Part shown: positions 9,801-18,301 of the stretch, in pieces | Layout of the letters: every line of letters begins with the position of its first letter | Position numbering within the stretch: position 1 is the first letter of the stretch | NCBI GenBank assembly: GCA_020444065.1 | Contig: JAHLLQ010000003.1 | Coordinates: 1 to 64,000 of the forward strand | DNA length: 64,000 nucleotides | Reading direction: 5' to 3' | From: a bacterium | GTDB lineage: Bacteria; Sumerlaeota; Sumerlaeia; SLMS01; JAHLLQ01 | Made by a program: the position numbers and the translations under genes | The notes under the pieces: model-generated | Databases searched by the model: none | What the model saw: the letters and a program-made list of their open reading frames with translations, nothing else | Told to the model about the DNA's origin: nothing

Positions 9801-11078
9801 GGCGGCCGCACGATCAAAGACAATCGTTCCGATATAGGTCGAATCGACCGTCATGTTGTTCATCGGGAAGTAGCCGAAATCGAGGAGCACGTCTTTGTTG
9901 CTGGTTGCGTTGAAGACGACGCTGTCGAATCGGGTTGGAACGGAGTCGGTGCTCCAGTTCTCGGGTTCGTTCCAGGAATCGGTGGCTCCGCCGCCGTCCC
10001 AAACGAAGTCGGAGACCTGAAGAGGGCGAGAGATCGTGTCGTTCGGATCTTCTGCGTCGGTGTAAACGGCGAGCAGATCTTCGTTCGTCGCAAACTGCAG
10101 AATGCCGTCGCCCGGGTTCGCTGCCTGATCGCTGGTCAGCAGCGGCGTGCTGTTTCGGAAGAGTCCCACCGTCATATCGACTTCCTGCAGTGTGAGAACT
10201 TCGGTGTCGCCAGTGGTTGGGCTGGAGACCGTGACCTCGACGGTGTCGATCGCTTCAGAGTCGAGGTTCTCTTCGAGGTCGATCACCGTGACGAAGATGT
10301 CGCCGCCGGGCGGCAGCGAGGAGACGGCGATTCCTTGCGAATCGGTGAAGCTCATCGCCTGCGCATCGAAGAGCAGAGTGCCAGTGCCTTCTTCGATTCG
10401 CTTGCCCTGGTAGGTCGAGAACTCAAGCGCCTGGCGGGCGTCGATGATGACGCCGTCCTCCAGGATGATGGTCGCCTTCTGGTGCAGGTAGGACGACCCC
10501 GCGCCAAGGACGACGCTCGATCCCGTCTTGAATCGGAATGTTGTCGTGCGCGCAAACGCGGAGAGATTGAATGAAGAATCGACCGACAAGTTGACGTCGA
10601 AGTCGACGTTGATATTATCCCACGTCGACATGTCGAAGATCGGAGTGACGAGCGGATTGGCGACGCTCTGGATGACGCTCGAGCGCTGCTGGCGCATCAG
10701 AATGCGGCCAATATCGGCCGTGCCGCCGGTGTGGATGAAACTTCCTCGAAAGAGGGCTGCGCCGCTCGTTTCGAATGTTCCCGATCGGAGAATGAAATCT
10801 TCCTGGATCGTGATCTCCGGCTGGCAGGAAAACGTCCCCGTATAGCCCGTATCCAGCGTGAGGGAATTCACGAGAATGTTGGCGCCGGCCAGGTGGCAAT
10901 CTTCGACGGAGGTTCCGTTGAAGACCACGTCGTCGAGCTCGCTGGGGATGCGATTGAGGTCCCAGTTGTCGGGGTTGTTGAAGAGGCCGTCGCCGCCGGT
11001 GTCGCTCCAGGTGATCGTCTCCGCAGAGACCGCAACGGGCAGAGCAAGCATCAGAAGACAAGCAACGAAGAACCGCAT
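6861..11078 (-). CDS. Very large exported protein: beta-strand modules, three ASH-like domains and half dockerin
   Basis: 1405 residues with a clear signal peptide (MRFFVACLLMLALPVAVSA). Three long modules begin with W.GGGAT..W.E..NW..D..P...D.VVFN.TS (the first as WSDTGGDGLFNNPDNW). They contain parallel-beta-type stretches and end with lines such as GDGILQ and EDP.DT. Three choice-of-anchor D/ASH-like domains follow, each with F.SNDFDES or TSNDVNDSP landmarks. The C-terminus is NDINGDGVLDVADIVKTRNP, a single dockerin-type calcium loop plus helix. Dockerins bind cohesins, or in other bacteria serve as sorting tails; no cohesin is in the window. It is convergent with the gene to its left. The stop-free frame on the opposite strand is a by-product. 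Confidence 0.82.
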   Translation of the reverse strand: MRFFVACLLMLALPVAVSAETITWSDTGGDGLFNNPDNWDLNRIPSELDDVVFNGTSVEDCHLAGANILVNSLTLDTGYTGTFSCQPEITIQEDFILRSGTFETSGAALFRGSFIHTGGTADIGRILMRQQRSSVIQSVANPLVTPIFDMSTWDNINVDFDVNLSVDSSFNLSAFARTTTFRFKTGSSVVLGAGSSYLHQKATIILEDGVIIDARQALEFSTYQGKRIEEGTGTLLFDAQAMSFTDSQGIAVSSLPPGGDIFVTVIDLEENLDSEAIDTVEVTVSSPTTGDTEVLTLQEVDMTVGLFRNSTPLLTSDQAANPGDGILQFATNEDLLAVYTDAEDPNDTISRPLQVSDFVWDGGGATDSWNEPENWSTDSVPTRFDSVVFNATSNKDVLLDFGYFPMNNMTVDSTYIGTIVFDRAAAQIYGDFQQSGGAIEWGTVGQELYGDFRFSGGTATPGAFTIQGAGIQEFDVRPSGLNISGFSVFSRTPVTVNIRGNLVLDNVYGSFVASGTSADIHLFDGSLDFIGGRSDFTIINGNTVTIEPSAQVDLSDIREFRNYGTVIENPPGVMLHPAKSLGFTDADGNAVRSVPDGGEVYITLDDFDENTNGAVAETTEVTVRSATTGDEEVLVLNETDVRSSFFRNATPLMTATGAAVPGDGILQKSGDEELTVHYQDNEDPSDTLDESIIVPPLVWDGGGATENWDEAANWDPDGVPGATDDVIFNATSSKDCVLNGSPVFNNFTIDADYTGSILPEKFLRPEVRGNFTQNGGAFIDDTGWWTVRGDLQVTTGTFVMKNLAQIVTRDAVCDFGPQPVDFSTLEFSSTNNSSIDAKGTFTFAGYMEFRESVRVTLVEGSATGGPTSTSFIASGSAFKISDGTQVSLGNPNGFNNYGSLIEEGSGVMRVPAIGLGLSDANGNLISEIALGSDVFVKLIDSDENTSGSLRDTSTVTISTSNSADQEIIVVNETGTKTGTFINSTGLPMQFGTAVPGNGILELNQTDNVRARYIDNEDPTDFLEPSPIPVLTPEITVLNGVTPIASGSGPFDLGSTDAGAESLRSEFAIRNVGAADLQIADVTATGGFLIEGAPSAVTAGSSATLTVALPTTTAGDFSGTVEIHSNDFDESTFTFTVTATITAPAIQVSQGGTPLANDAGPIDLGQANYLGTPLSATLLIESIGNSDLIIATADITNSYTISLTPMTIPTGESESFTVDLATSLPGTFEGTLQITSNDVNDSPFELTFTAQVLDAEIAARYQGNALESGVSLVDLGSHFVGATPVEAELLIENTGDAPLVISNASVPSGFTLTQLPVDPIAPSHSQTLRFQLETQNAATLSGDLTFSTNDYNRPEFSISLSAEVLQRPAQESIAASLLMGENELAGNDINGDGVLDVADIVKTRNP

Positions 11079-11327
11079 GGTAACCCCAATCCGCCCGCTG
11101 TGGGCGCCTTCACTGGATTTGACTTCGTCCCAAAATCGCCGCCCGGGGCGGAGTCCCTCGACGGCCCACGCGCCAAATGCTCCGCCCGGGTGACGAAAAC
11201 GGCGGAACTGGTGCGGTGAGCTGAGATTAGGGCAGATAGCAGTATTCAGGCCCCGAGAGGGGGAGCGGCGGAAACGTGTCTGGCTGAAACAAGGGCTGTT
11301 GTCCCTCGAGCAGGGCGATGGAGCAGG
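11079..11327. other. Intergenic region between two leftward genes
   Basis: 249 bases separating the 1405-residue surface gene from the radical SAM gene, both on the minus strand. It should hold the promoter of the surface gene. GC-rich self-complementary patches (GCCCGGGGCGGAG near 11140 and CTCCGCCCGGGTG near 11179) could pair with each other. No small gene was recognised. Confidence 0.4.
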
Positions 11328-13334
11328 TTAGTGGCGCAGGCCCCGCAGGAACAAGCGAGTGAATCGCAATGTGTAGACGGCTTCGGACAAGGCGAAGGGC
11401 ACCATCTTCAGATGCCACCACACTCCGATCGGAGTGAGGAGCTTCCATTTTCGGCTGCCATAGCGTTTCCAGAATTCGTTTAGCCACACGCGCCGCATCG
11501 GCAGTTGAAATGTGCGCTGGATCCAATCACCAACACCATGCACACGCCCCGTCAGATCCTGCATGTGCCTGCTGACGCGACCGGCCATTCCGTCGCTTCG
11601 GGTACGAAATTCCGTCTCCAGAATCACGTTCTGGAAGATGTAGTACTCTCGCAGGAAGAGGCCGAGATATCGCATGTGACGCCACACTTCGCTCAGGACA
11701 TGCGACAGGATAGAGGCTCGGGAGTAATCAGGCCGTCTCTCCTTGAATGGGCGGTGTCTGTAGAGTCCTGCGGTCATGGGATGCGATCGCTCAACGAGAT
11801 ATGCCCACCGGTACCAAAGGAATCCTTTGATCAGGCGCCAACGAGCTGAGGAGTCTTTATGGGCAATGAGTGTGCTGACCATATTGTCCATGCTGTAGAA
11901 TTGACGGACGGCCTGATTGTAGGCATGCATCCACTCCTGCTCGCTCATATGTTCATGTTCATAACTCACGATCGTTGAGTCGTAGTTATTGAGGTCCGGA
12001 CTCATGGATTGTCCCGCCATAAGGGCTTCGACCCAATCCTGACTACCCGGCAGCAGTGCCTTTATAAAGAAGGACGCTCGCGACATACCAGCCCTCAACA
12101 GCAGGCTCACGTCAGCTCGGATGCTCTCTGGAGTGTCGTGTTCGAAGCCAATCATGTATCCACCCTCGGGGGCGATACCGTGGCGGTGGCAATCGTTGAA
12201 GAAGGCGGGCAATTGCTCGACAGAATTCTGTTTCTTGTTCGCTAGGAGGATGTTCTTGCTGTTCATGCTTTCGATTCCACAGAAGAGTCCCTTTCCGCCG
12301 GCAGCCGCATATGCCTCAAGGAATCCCTCATTTGGGCCCGAGTTGCAGAGAACGTCGGCCTCAGCCCAGATATCGAATCTGCAGCCTTGATCCTGGAGCC
12401 CCTTCAGGCCAGACAGCAATTCACGCCAGTGAGGATTGCGGGCGAGATTGTCGGAAGCGAATAAGACGGTGATGCCTTTACCATAAGCTATGCACTGCTT
12501 GCGAACCCACTCCACCAGTGCTTGCGGATCTCGGCTTCGTACTTTGCGCCCGTGGGCCTGTATGGCTGCACAGAATCTGCATTTGAATGGGCAGCCACGC
12601 TCGGTGTCCACGGCTGCCACAGGCGAGGCAAAAGCTTGGAGATACCGTGTATCGTATATGCATCCGGGATCATTGATTTCCAGGGCCAATCCCGCTTCGT
12701 AGTAGTTCTTCTCGCGCCCTTTCACCAGATCTTCCAGAACATGGGCCCATGCATGGTTAGCATCTGCATCCCCGTGGAACACAACGACGCCTTGTGTTTC
12801 CAGGAGGCGTTGTATCTCTGCCGGCATCGTGTGCGGGCTTGGAACACCCGGGCGTAGTGGATCAATGGTGCTGATGCCCTTGAGGGAGGCGTTAATACTT
12901 GCCGTGATGTGTGGGCCTCCCCATACAACACGGGCGTCGTGTGACAAGGCGCCACGACAAAGGTCCAGTGCGCGCGGAAACTGATTGCTCTGGACACCGA
13001 CGAGACCAACGACGAGCAGTGTGTTTTCTCGAGGGAATTTCTTCAGCAAGCGGCGAAAGGCCCGCTGTTGTGCCCGAATGCTGTCCTCGAAGATATGAAC
13101 CTCGGTTTCTATGCCGGCGAAGCTCGGGAGATTCAGAGCCTCGTTTGTCAGGCTTTGCAGCACACGGAGCGTGTTGCAGGGAATCACACCACGGGCGTAC
13201 GTTTGAACATATGAGCTGCCGCCGGACCGGTCGGCGTGGTCGTAGTTGGAGGGATGAACGAGAGCAATAACCAGGCGCCGAGGTTCGGAGTAGTGGTTTG
13301 TCGGATTTGGCCTGTACTGGGCAGTCGATTTCAT
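11328..13334 (-). CDS. B12-binding-type radical SAM protein
   Basis: 668 residues. The cluster motif CPFKCRFC gives Cys248, Cys252 and Cys255 (CxxxCxxC), the [4Fe-4S] ligands of radical SAM enzymes. The N-terminal part (LVIALVHPSNYD; VVWGGPHITA at about 136-145) resembles the cobalamin-binding Rossmann domain of B12-dependent family members. The FCGIESMNSKNILLANKK and GYMIGFEHDTPESI stretches are typical of the barrel. About 200 C-terminal residues are basic and aromatic. It may be a methyltransferase or another B12-radical enzyme acting on a lipid or natural-product substrate; the substrate cannot be read from sequence. It is followed leftward by the large surface gene and preceded by a DUF2294 gene. 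Confidence 0.88.
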   Translation of the reverse strand: MKSTAQYRPNPTNHYSEPRRLVIALVHPSNYDHADRSGGSSYVQTYARGVIPCNTLRVLQSLTNEALNLPSFAGIETEVHIFEDSIRAQQRAFRRLLKKFPRENTLLVVGLVGVQSNQFPRALDLCRGALSHDARVVWGGPHITASINASLKGISTIDPLRPGVPSPHTMPAEIQRLLETQGVVVFHGDADANHAWAHVLEDLVKGREKNYYEAGLALEINDPGCIYDTRYLQAFASPVAAVDTERGCPFKCRFCAAIQAHGRKVRSRDPQALVEWVRKQCIAYGKGITVLFASDNLARNPHWRELLSGLKGLQDQGCRFDIWAEADVLCNSGPNEGFLEAYAAAGGKGLFCGIESMNSKNILLANKKQNSVEQLPAFFNDCHRHGIAPEGGYMIGFEHDTPESIRADVSLLLRAGMSRASFFIKALLPGSQDWVEALMAGQSMSPDLNNYDSTIVSYEHEHMSEQEWMHAYNQAVRQFYSMDNMVSTLIAHKDSSARWRLIKGFLWYRWAYLVERSHPMTAGLYRHRPFKERRPDYSRASILSHVLSEVWRHMRYLGLFLREYYIFQNVILETEFRTRSDGMAGRVSRHMQDLTGRVHGVGDWIQRTFQLPMRRVWLNEFWKRYGSRKWKLLTPIGVWWHLKMVPFALSEAVYTLRFTRLFLRGLRH

Positions 13335-13452
13335 GGGAGTTCATCCTTTCCATTTGGCGAATTTGCAGTTCGTCTCCGAGCACTTGCTCTTCTGAACGAT
13401 TGCTCGGTGGGTACTCGGCAAGCGGGGTTACTTCTATCTCGAGTCTGCGGGT

Positions 13453-13857
13453 TCAGTGTTGCTCCTTCCATGTCTCCTCAGAGACATCCTCGGCGAGGAG
13501 GAACACCTGGATCATCGTGCCATTGGCGAAGGCATGAACGACCGAGCCTGTGTTCAGATCGACTTCAGCGGCTGCTTCCGTCACGTCGACGCCTGTGATA
13601 TGTTTGATTTCCAGGCGCATTGCCTCCGAGGAGTTGGCGAAGAGTTGGCGGTGGAACTCTTGAAGTTGCACCGCTCCGGCAGGGCTTGCCGCCATCGCGC
13701 ATTCTGCAGGACTGAGGGCACCATGCATCGTGATCACCAGAGTGTTGCCAGTCAGAACCACCGTGACTGTCCGCGGTTCATGGCCAGTTCTCTGTCGCTG
13801 GAGAGCGATGGCAGCCTGGGCTACTTGTTGGGCAATGGTCTGTTCGCTTCTGCACAT
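13453..13857 (-). CDS. DUF2294/MpsC-like small protein
   Basis: The start at MCRSEQ is chosen because family proteins begin just before this helix and AGAGG lies upstream; upstream in-frame codons run into a terminator. About 134 residues with the DUF2294 plan: an N-terminal helix with IALQRQRTGHEPRTV, a strand pair VVLTGNTLVITMHGALSPAE, a helix, then ITGVDVTEAAAEVDLNTGSVVHAF. Family members include the MpsC component linked to Na+-dependent membrane potential in Firmicutes; that role is not assumed here. A paralogue is transcribed divergently at 14213. An intrinsic terminator in its leader suggests attenuation or separation from upstream transcription. Confidence 0.7.
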   Translation of the reverse strand: MCRSEQTIAQQVAQAAIALQRQRTGHEPRTVTVVLTGNTLVITMHGALSPAECAMAASPAGAVQLQEFHRQLFANSSEAMRLEIKHITGVDVTEAAAEVDLNTGSVVHAFANGTMIQVFLLAEDVSEETWKEQH

Positions 13858-13902
13858 GAGGCATACCTCTGAGTGCTGCCGTCTTTCGAGATCCGGCGGG
13901 GC

Positions 13903-13946
13903 AAAAAAAAGGACGCAGTTCCACACCGTTGTGTGGGGACCGCGTC
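13903..13946 (-). terminator. Intrinsic terminator in the leader of the DUF2294 gene
   Basis: Read on the minus strand: GACGCGGTCCCCACAC, an AACG loop, GTGTGGAACTGCGTC, then C and eight T residues. It lies 46 bases before the start codon of the gene it precedes, with no obvious gene upstream, so it may be a conditional (attenuator-type) terminator. Confidence 0.75.
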
Positions 13947-14212
13947 GGGTTACTCTTAGAACGTGCTTCCTGGCCTCAGCCAAGCCGCCTTTTCTCTAGT
14001 CATCCAACCGCTGCAGGGCCAATTGCTGTTGCCCTTTGTACGTCAGACTATGGTAAAGATGGCCTCATACAACTCAGAATGCAAGGACAATTGGGCCTAT
14101 CGTAAAGGTGGTGGCCGAACTCGACAGTCACTGGAGGCGGTCTTGTTTTCCGCGTCGGAAATCTGCCTTGGCGAAGGCCCATGCCCGTACTCTGAACTGC
14201 AAGGAAGCGGAG

Positions 14213-14602
14213 ATGAATATGAAAACTCTGGGCGAAATCGAAGCAGCGATCTGCGAAGGCATCATCCACTTCGAGCGGGAACATATGGGGCGCGGTCCTC
14301 AGTTGATTCGCGCTCACCTGCTGGACGACTTCCTCGTTGTGCGCCTCCAGGGAGTTCTCACCGCAGCCGAGCAGCATCTGGTCAGGACTCTTCCGGCCGA
14401 AAAGGGCAGAGATCTGCTCAAGCAAGTCCGCACCCAGTTGGTCGAAACAGCCCGCCCGCTCCTCGAGGCCATGATCGAGGAGATCTCCGGCTCAAAAGTG
14501 ATCAGCCTCCATCACGATATTAGCACGGCCACGGGTGAAGAGGTGTTGGTGTTTACCTTGTCCTCCTCGCCATTGTTGCGCGCCTCGACTCGGAATAGGT
14601 GA
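14213..14602 (+). CDS. DUF2294/MpsC-like small protein (divergent paralogue)
   Basis: Start at ATG 14213 with AAGGA seven bases before it. About 129 residues: the N-terminal helix AICEGIIHFEREHMGRGPQLIRAHLLDD is very close to the DUF2294 signature (helix, GRGP, then a strand). VVRLQGVLTAAEQHLV, a basic helix, and ISGSKVISLHHDISTATGEEVLVFTL follow, the last being the family's C-terminal strand pair. It is divergent from the paralogue at 13453-13857 with about 355 bases between the two starts, so the two may share a regulatory region. No membrane segment is seen. Confidence 0.78.
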   Translation: MNMKTLGEIEAAICEGIIHFEREHMGRGPQLIRAHLLDDFLVVRLQGVLTAAEQHLVRTLPAEKGRDLLKQVRTQLVETARPLLEAMIEEISGSKVISLHHDISTATGEEVLVFTLSSSPLLRASTRNR

Positions 14603-14732
14603 GACAATCGAGTCCTCCCCTGAGCACTGCTGGCTTGCCCCGCTCGGCGGGCTCCGATCTGTGGGATCCTGCATTCTTGAATCGCATCGGAAATTCGTTT
14701 GCGCCTGGCTGATCGTCGGCGTGTGTAACACA

Positions 14733-15134
14733 CTATGTTCTTGCAGGGAAGACTCGAGCCGTATACCCCTCGAGAGCTTTGGACAGTGTCTCTTTGGGAT
14801 CCATGCTCTCGAACCTGGAATCCAAGATGACTCTGTCGACCTTGCCATTCGGGTCAGTCTCTTCGACCATCAGGTCCTTACCTGCGAAGATCCGATCGAC
14901 TCTCTGGGCGATGGCTTCTGCCATCGGCAGGCCTGACAGCTCTTCTTCGATATCGCCGTGCGTGTGCCATGCGTAGCCCACCAGCCCAATCATGGTGTCG
15001 TCCGGTGGAGCGTCGCCAATCAACAGCTCTCCGAAATTCGAGGGCAGAATTACAATCAACTGCCCGTTCTCAATTCGGTGAGGATAGCCTCTCTGCTGGA
15101 TGAAGGGCAGGACTGCGGCTGCGATCTTGTCCAT
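14733..15134 (-). CDS. Unknown small soluble protein
   Basis: The start at MDKIAAAVLPF is chosen because GGAGAG lies just upstream; an alternative ATG at 15155 adds seven residues. About 133 residues, acidic, without signal or membrane segment. It opens with a helix and QQRGYPHRIENGQLIVILP, then an acidic part (HGDIEEELSGLPMAEAIAQRV) and a C-terminal EGYTARVFPART. I do not recognise the family. It faces the DUF2294 gene across 130 bases and may belong to that neighbourhood functionally. Confidence 0.6.
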   Translation of the reverse strand: MDKIAAAVLPFIQQRGYPHRIENGQLIVILPSNFGELLIGDAPPDDTMIGLVGYAWHTHGDIEEELSGLPMAEAIAQRVDRIFAGKDLMVEETDPNGKVDRVILDSRFESMDPKETLSKALEGYTARVFPART

Positions 15135-15155
15135 GATTCTCTCCGCGGCGTTCAT

Positions 15156-15669
15156 CCCGTAAGGCAGGGCTGACCGTATTGGGGAGACTCAACCAGGTCA
15201 ACGCTCACTTAGCCCGACTCTATCATCGGGAAGACAATTGCGTATGAGGCGATCCCGCACTCAAGCAACCGATTCATCTCCTGCAAATCGGAGGCAATCC
15301 CTGCTGCCTCTGCATTATGTGCTTGACTTCCGCAAGGCGATCCCGCCCTGTGATCTATGGGCATATTGTTAGATGCTTGATGGATAATGGGCTTTTGGCG
15401 CCACTCGAAGAGTAGAAGTCAGGCCTTGCGGGAAGCTGTTCGGTCCGGGACAGCGCGGGAAGTGATTGCTGGTTGATCCGAGGGGTTTGGAAATCGCCAC
15501 GCACCGCTCGGCGATACCCGGTTCTTCTGCCGGGGCTGGGAGGAATTTCGTTTCGCATCGACCTCCAATTTCGTGTGGCCGTTTCGGTGTCAGTTCACCG
15601 ACGGACCCCGAGGGATTTTGCATCTTCCGGGTGCCCCATGCGCCATTTGTCGAGGAGGGGAACATCGAA
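15156..15669. other. Long intergenic region without a recognised gene
   Basis: 514 bases between the divergent genes at 14733 and 15670. It must hold the promoters of both. Two short related stretches containing GGCGATCCCGC occur near 15247 and 15338. A possible upstream in-frame extension of the next gene (from 15466) lacks a ribosome site and does not look like protein. Nothing else was seen. Confidence 0.4.
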
Positions 15670-15963
15670 ATGAAGCCTTTGAGAAAGAGAGCATTCGCTG
15701 CGCTGATTGCGGCGTTCCTGGTTCTTTTGGGGGCGCTGGCTATTGCGAGGGGCGGTGCCGAGTTTGAGATCTCGCGGTACGCCTATGGTGCGGGAGGTGG
15801 AATTGCCTCCACCGGTGATGGTTATGAAGTGAGCGGTATGGCGTGTCAGGCCGGCGCAAGCGGCACGTCGTCCGCCGATGGCCTCGATGTGGCGGGCGGC
15901 TTTTGGATCCCGGCTTCAGATGGCGGCACGGCGGGTCCTTACGAGATCTGGACGATCCGGTAG
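15670..15963 (+). CDS. Minimal exported GG-motif protein with C-terminal Trp motif
   Basis: 97 residues; ATG preceded by GAGGAGGGG. It consists of a signal peptide (FAALIAAFLVLLGALAIARG), one module FEISRYAYGAGGGIAS..GYEVSGMACQAGA....DGLDVAGGFW, and the tail GPYEIWTIR. The module is the same as the N-terminal one at 2087-3052 (FEIAR ... GGYL). Because almost nothing else is present, this protein isolates the C-terminal Trp motif well. It lies 61 bases before a gene whose N-terminal domain matches that at 1175-2035. So the two-gene arrangement at 1.2-3.1 kb is repeated here in reversed order. Confidence 0.75.
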   Translation: MKPLRKRAFAALIAAFLVLLGALAIARGGAEFEISRYAYGAGGGIASTGDGYEVSGMACQAGASGTSSADGLDVAGGFWIPASDGGTAGPYEIWTIR

Positions 15964-16024
15964 CCGCTTTCCCCTCAATTTCGAACCGTGCTTTGGATGT
16001 TTCTCAGAAAGGTAAGAGCTTCTC

Positions 16025-18103
16025 ATGTCATCTTCCCCGTTCCGCGCGATGCTTCGATTCAGAATCTCACTGCTGGTCCTCGCGTTTGTTGCAGCGCAGA
16101 CACTCTGGGCAGCAGACCCTCCTGCGCCGTTTGTTTATCAGGGGCATTTGAAGGAGAAGGGTGTCGCCGCCAACGGCACGTACGATCTGGCCTTTGTCGC
16201 GTATGATGCCATCACCGATGGAGCCCGCATCAGCGAATTCTCCTACGCGGACGACACACCGGTCGTTGATGGCGTCTTCTCGGTGCAGATCGATTTTTGC
16301 TCCGGTGTGCTCTACGGAGGCGACATGTACGTCGAAATCATGGTGCGTCCCGGCGCGACTGATAACTCGAATCATGATGTGTCGACGTACGTGATTCTGT
16401 CGCCGCGCCAGCCATTTCTGCCGAGCCACACGAGCTACGTTGCACGCGATGCGCTGAAACTGGAGGGGCTGAATTCTGCTGCCCTTCGGAATGCCAGCAA
16501 CATCAATGCGGGGACGCTGAACACGGCGCGATACTCTTCGTATACGGATCTGACCGACGAGGGGAAAGTCGGTTCGGGTGCCGATCAGGTTGCAGCGGGG
16601 GAGCACACGCACACGACTCTGGAGATCACCGACCTGGCACCGATCTCGACGACTCCGGCTGCAAACACGATTCCCATGGCAGACGCGACTGGGAAGCTTG
16701 CATCGGACTGGCTGCCCTACAGCCCCAGCTCGGGGCCAAGCACGATGGTTCGGATGTATCAGAACAACTCCGGCGGCGCTCTGGTGGCCGGCACTCCCGT
16801 GGTTTTTGCCGCGGATTCATTGTGGGAAGCTTCCTTCCAGGCGCCCGTTGTCGGAACGACGGACTTTGGTCCTTCGGATGAATTCGAACTTGTTCCTGTG
16901 GATGAATCGCGAGCGCTCTTCTTCTACCGAGACACCGGAGATTCGAATCGCGGCAAGGTGTGTGTCGTGACGGTCGATGGGAGCAGCGTGATCTTCGGCA
17001 CTCCGGTGACCTTCTCGACAAATGCGGTCGAACAGATTCACGCGGGCGCGGCGGTCTGGAATTCGAGCTACTGTCTCTGCCCAATTGCGTACAAGGACGT
17101 TGTCGCATCCGGCGCCCTGTTTACGCTGGCGGTGAGGATGCTTAGTTCCGGCGAGCTTTCGATAGGTCCTGCTTCAATGGTCTCTTCGGAGGATGTCTCC
17201 GCTTTCGATCTGGTGAGCCGAAGATTCCCCATCCATTTGATTGCCTTTGCCGATCCTGCGGATTCAGGCAAGGGCAAGCTCGTCTCCTGCACGATCAACA
17301 TCTCGACGATGACAATTACACAAAACGCGGGAATCGACTTCTGCTCGTCCGCGACCGACTTCGTCGCCCTGGCCGCCGCATCGGCTTCCCAGATGCTCAT
17401 TCTCTTCAACGATTCAAGCGACGGCGGAAAGGGGCGCTTTGCGTCTCTCGATGTTGTCAGAAATGATATATCAACACTCTCGCTGGGATCAGAGTCCCCT
17501 GTTTATGCGCCCGTGGGGCAGGCTGATATGTTTGAGTTTGATTCTGGTCATTTCATCGCCGGCTGGTCTCCTCGGGGCGGCATCTCCGATTACGTCGATC
17601 ATATTGCCCATCTTGGGGATCGTTTGAACTTCTTCAACTACGGAACCCACGTGGGTCTTGGCGCGTATGCGCCCATTTCGAGTGGGAAGTTCATTCGTGC
17701 CTATGCGCGATCGACTTCAGGGATGGAAGTAACCTGCTGCCTGACCGACGGTGCGGACGTCGTTCTCGACGCGCCGATGGTTAATTATTTCGCGACGGTC
17801 ACCGATAGCGATCTCGATGTCGGCGTGCTGGGTGCAAGCACGGTGTTGCTCGTCCACGCTGTCGCGGGAATGGCGAAATTCACTCTAGGGCAAATTGGGC
17901 AACCGATCGGGATTGTCAATACGACTATTCTGAATGGGGCGAGTGGCGAAGTCATTGTGAGTGGAGTCGCCTCCAATCAATCCGGCCTCGTGCCTGGGGC
18001 AACCTACTACCTGACGAAGTACGGTGACCTCAGTCGGACGTCAGGGTGGGCGAAACTCGGGCGAGCCATGTCGGCGACGGATCTGCTGCTCGATATTGAG
18101 TAG
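16025..18103 (+). CDS. Exported tail-fibre-like protein
   Basis: 692 residues, with an AAAGG ribosome site. Signal peptide LLVLAFVAAQTLWAA. The N-terminal domain FVYQGHLKEKGVAANGTYDL ... VVDGVFSVQIDF matches that of the protein at 1175-2035. A central region of regular strands follows, with many GKGKLVSC/GKGRFASL-type repeats (about 45-60 residues each), suggesting a propeller or solenoid. The C-terminus SGLVPGATYYLTKYGDLS ... WAKLGRAMSATDLLLDIE is a motif often found at the end of phage tail-fibre-like and bacterial fibre proteins. There is no C-terminal Trp motif. Its role is probably surface binding; the ligand is unknown. Confidence 0.75.
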   Translation: MSSSPFRAMLRFRISLLVLAFVAAQTLWAADPPAPFVYQGHLKEKGVAANGTYDLAFVAYDAITDGARISEFSYADDTPVVDGVFSVQIDFCSGVLYGGDMYVEIMVRPGATDNSNHDVSTYVILSPRQPFLPSHTSYVARDALKLEGLNSAALRNASNINAGTLNTARYSSYTDLTDEGKVGSGADQVAAGEHTHTTLEITDLAPISTTPAANTIPMADATGKLASDWLPYSPSSGPSTMVRMYQNNSGGALVAGTPVVFAADSLWEASFQAPVVGTTDFGPSDEFELVPVDESRALFFYRDTGDSNRGKVCVVTVDGSSVIFGTPVTFSTNAVEQIHAGAAVWNSSYCLCPIAYKDVVASGALFTLAVRMLSSGELSIGPASMVSSEDVSAFDLVSRRFPIHLIAFADPADSGKGKLVSCTINISTMTITQNAGIDFCSSATDFVALAAASASQMLILFNDSSDGGKGRFASLDVVRNDISTLSLGSESPVYAPVGQADMFEFDSGHFIAGWSPRGGISDYVDHIAHLGDRLNFFNYGTHVGLGAYAPISSGKFIRAYARSTSGMEVTCCLTDGADVVLDAPMVNYFATVTDSDLDVGVLGASTVLLVHAVAGMAKFTLGQIGQPIGIVNTTILNGASGEVIVSGVASNQSGLVPGATYYLTKYGDLSRTSGWAKLGRAMSATDLLLDIE

Positions 18104-18301
18104 GCTGAAGTCGCTTCCGAGAATCAGTTCTTCCTCAGCGGGCCGGTGTTGGCGAATGATGCCAGCAAAAGCACCAGCCCGCATTCCAATTCACTGGGGC
18201 CGTTCTGACTGCGGCCGAATCTTACTTGGCGCGAGGGGAGCCTTGTGGCGTAGTTGCTTCGTTGGTGATTGCAAAGCACCCGCGAAAGAGGAATCGCAGC
18301 C

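Noticed and set aside
9048-10574. 508-codon rightward frame inside the 1405-residue gene
   Set aside because: It has no signal or domain and lies wholly within the well-formed leftward modular gene.
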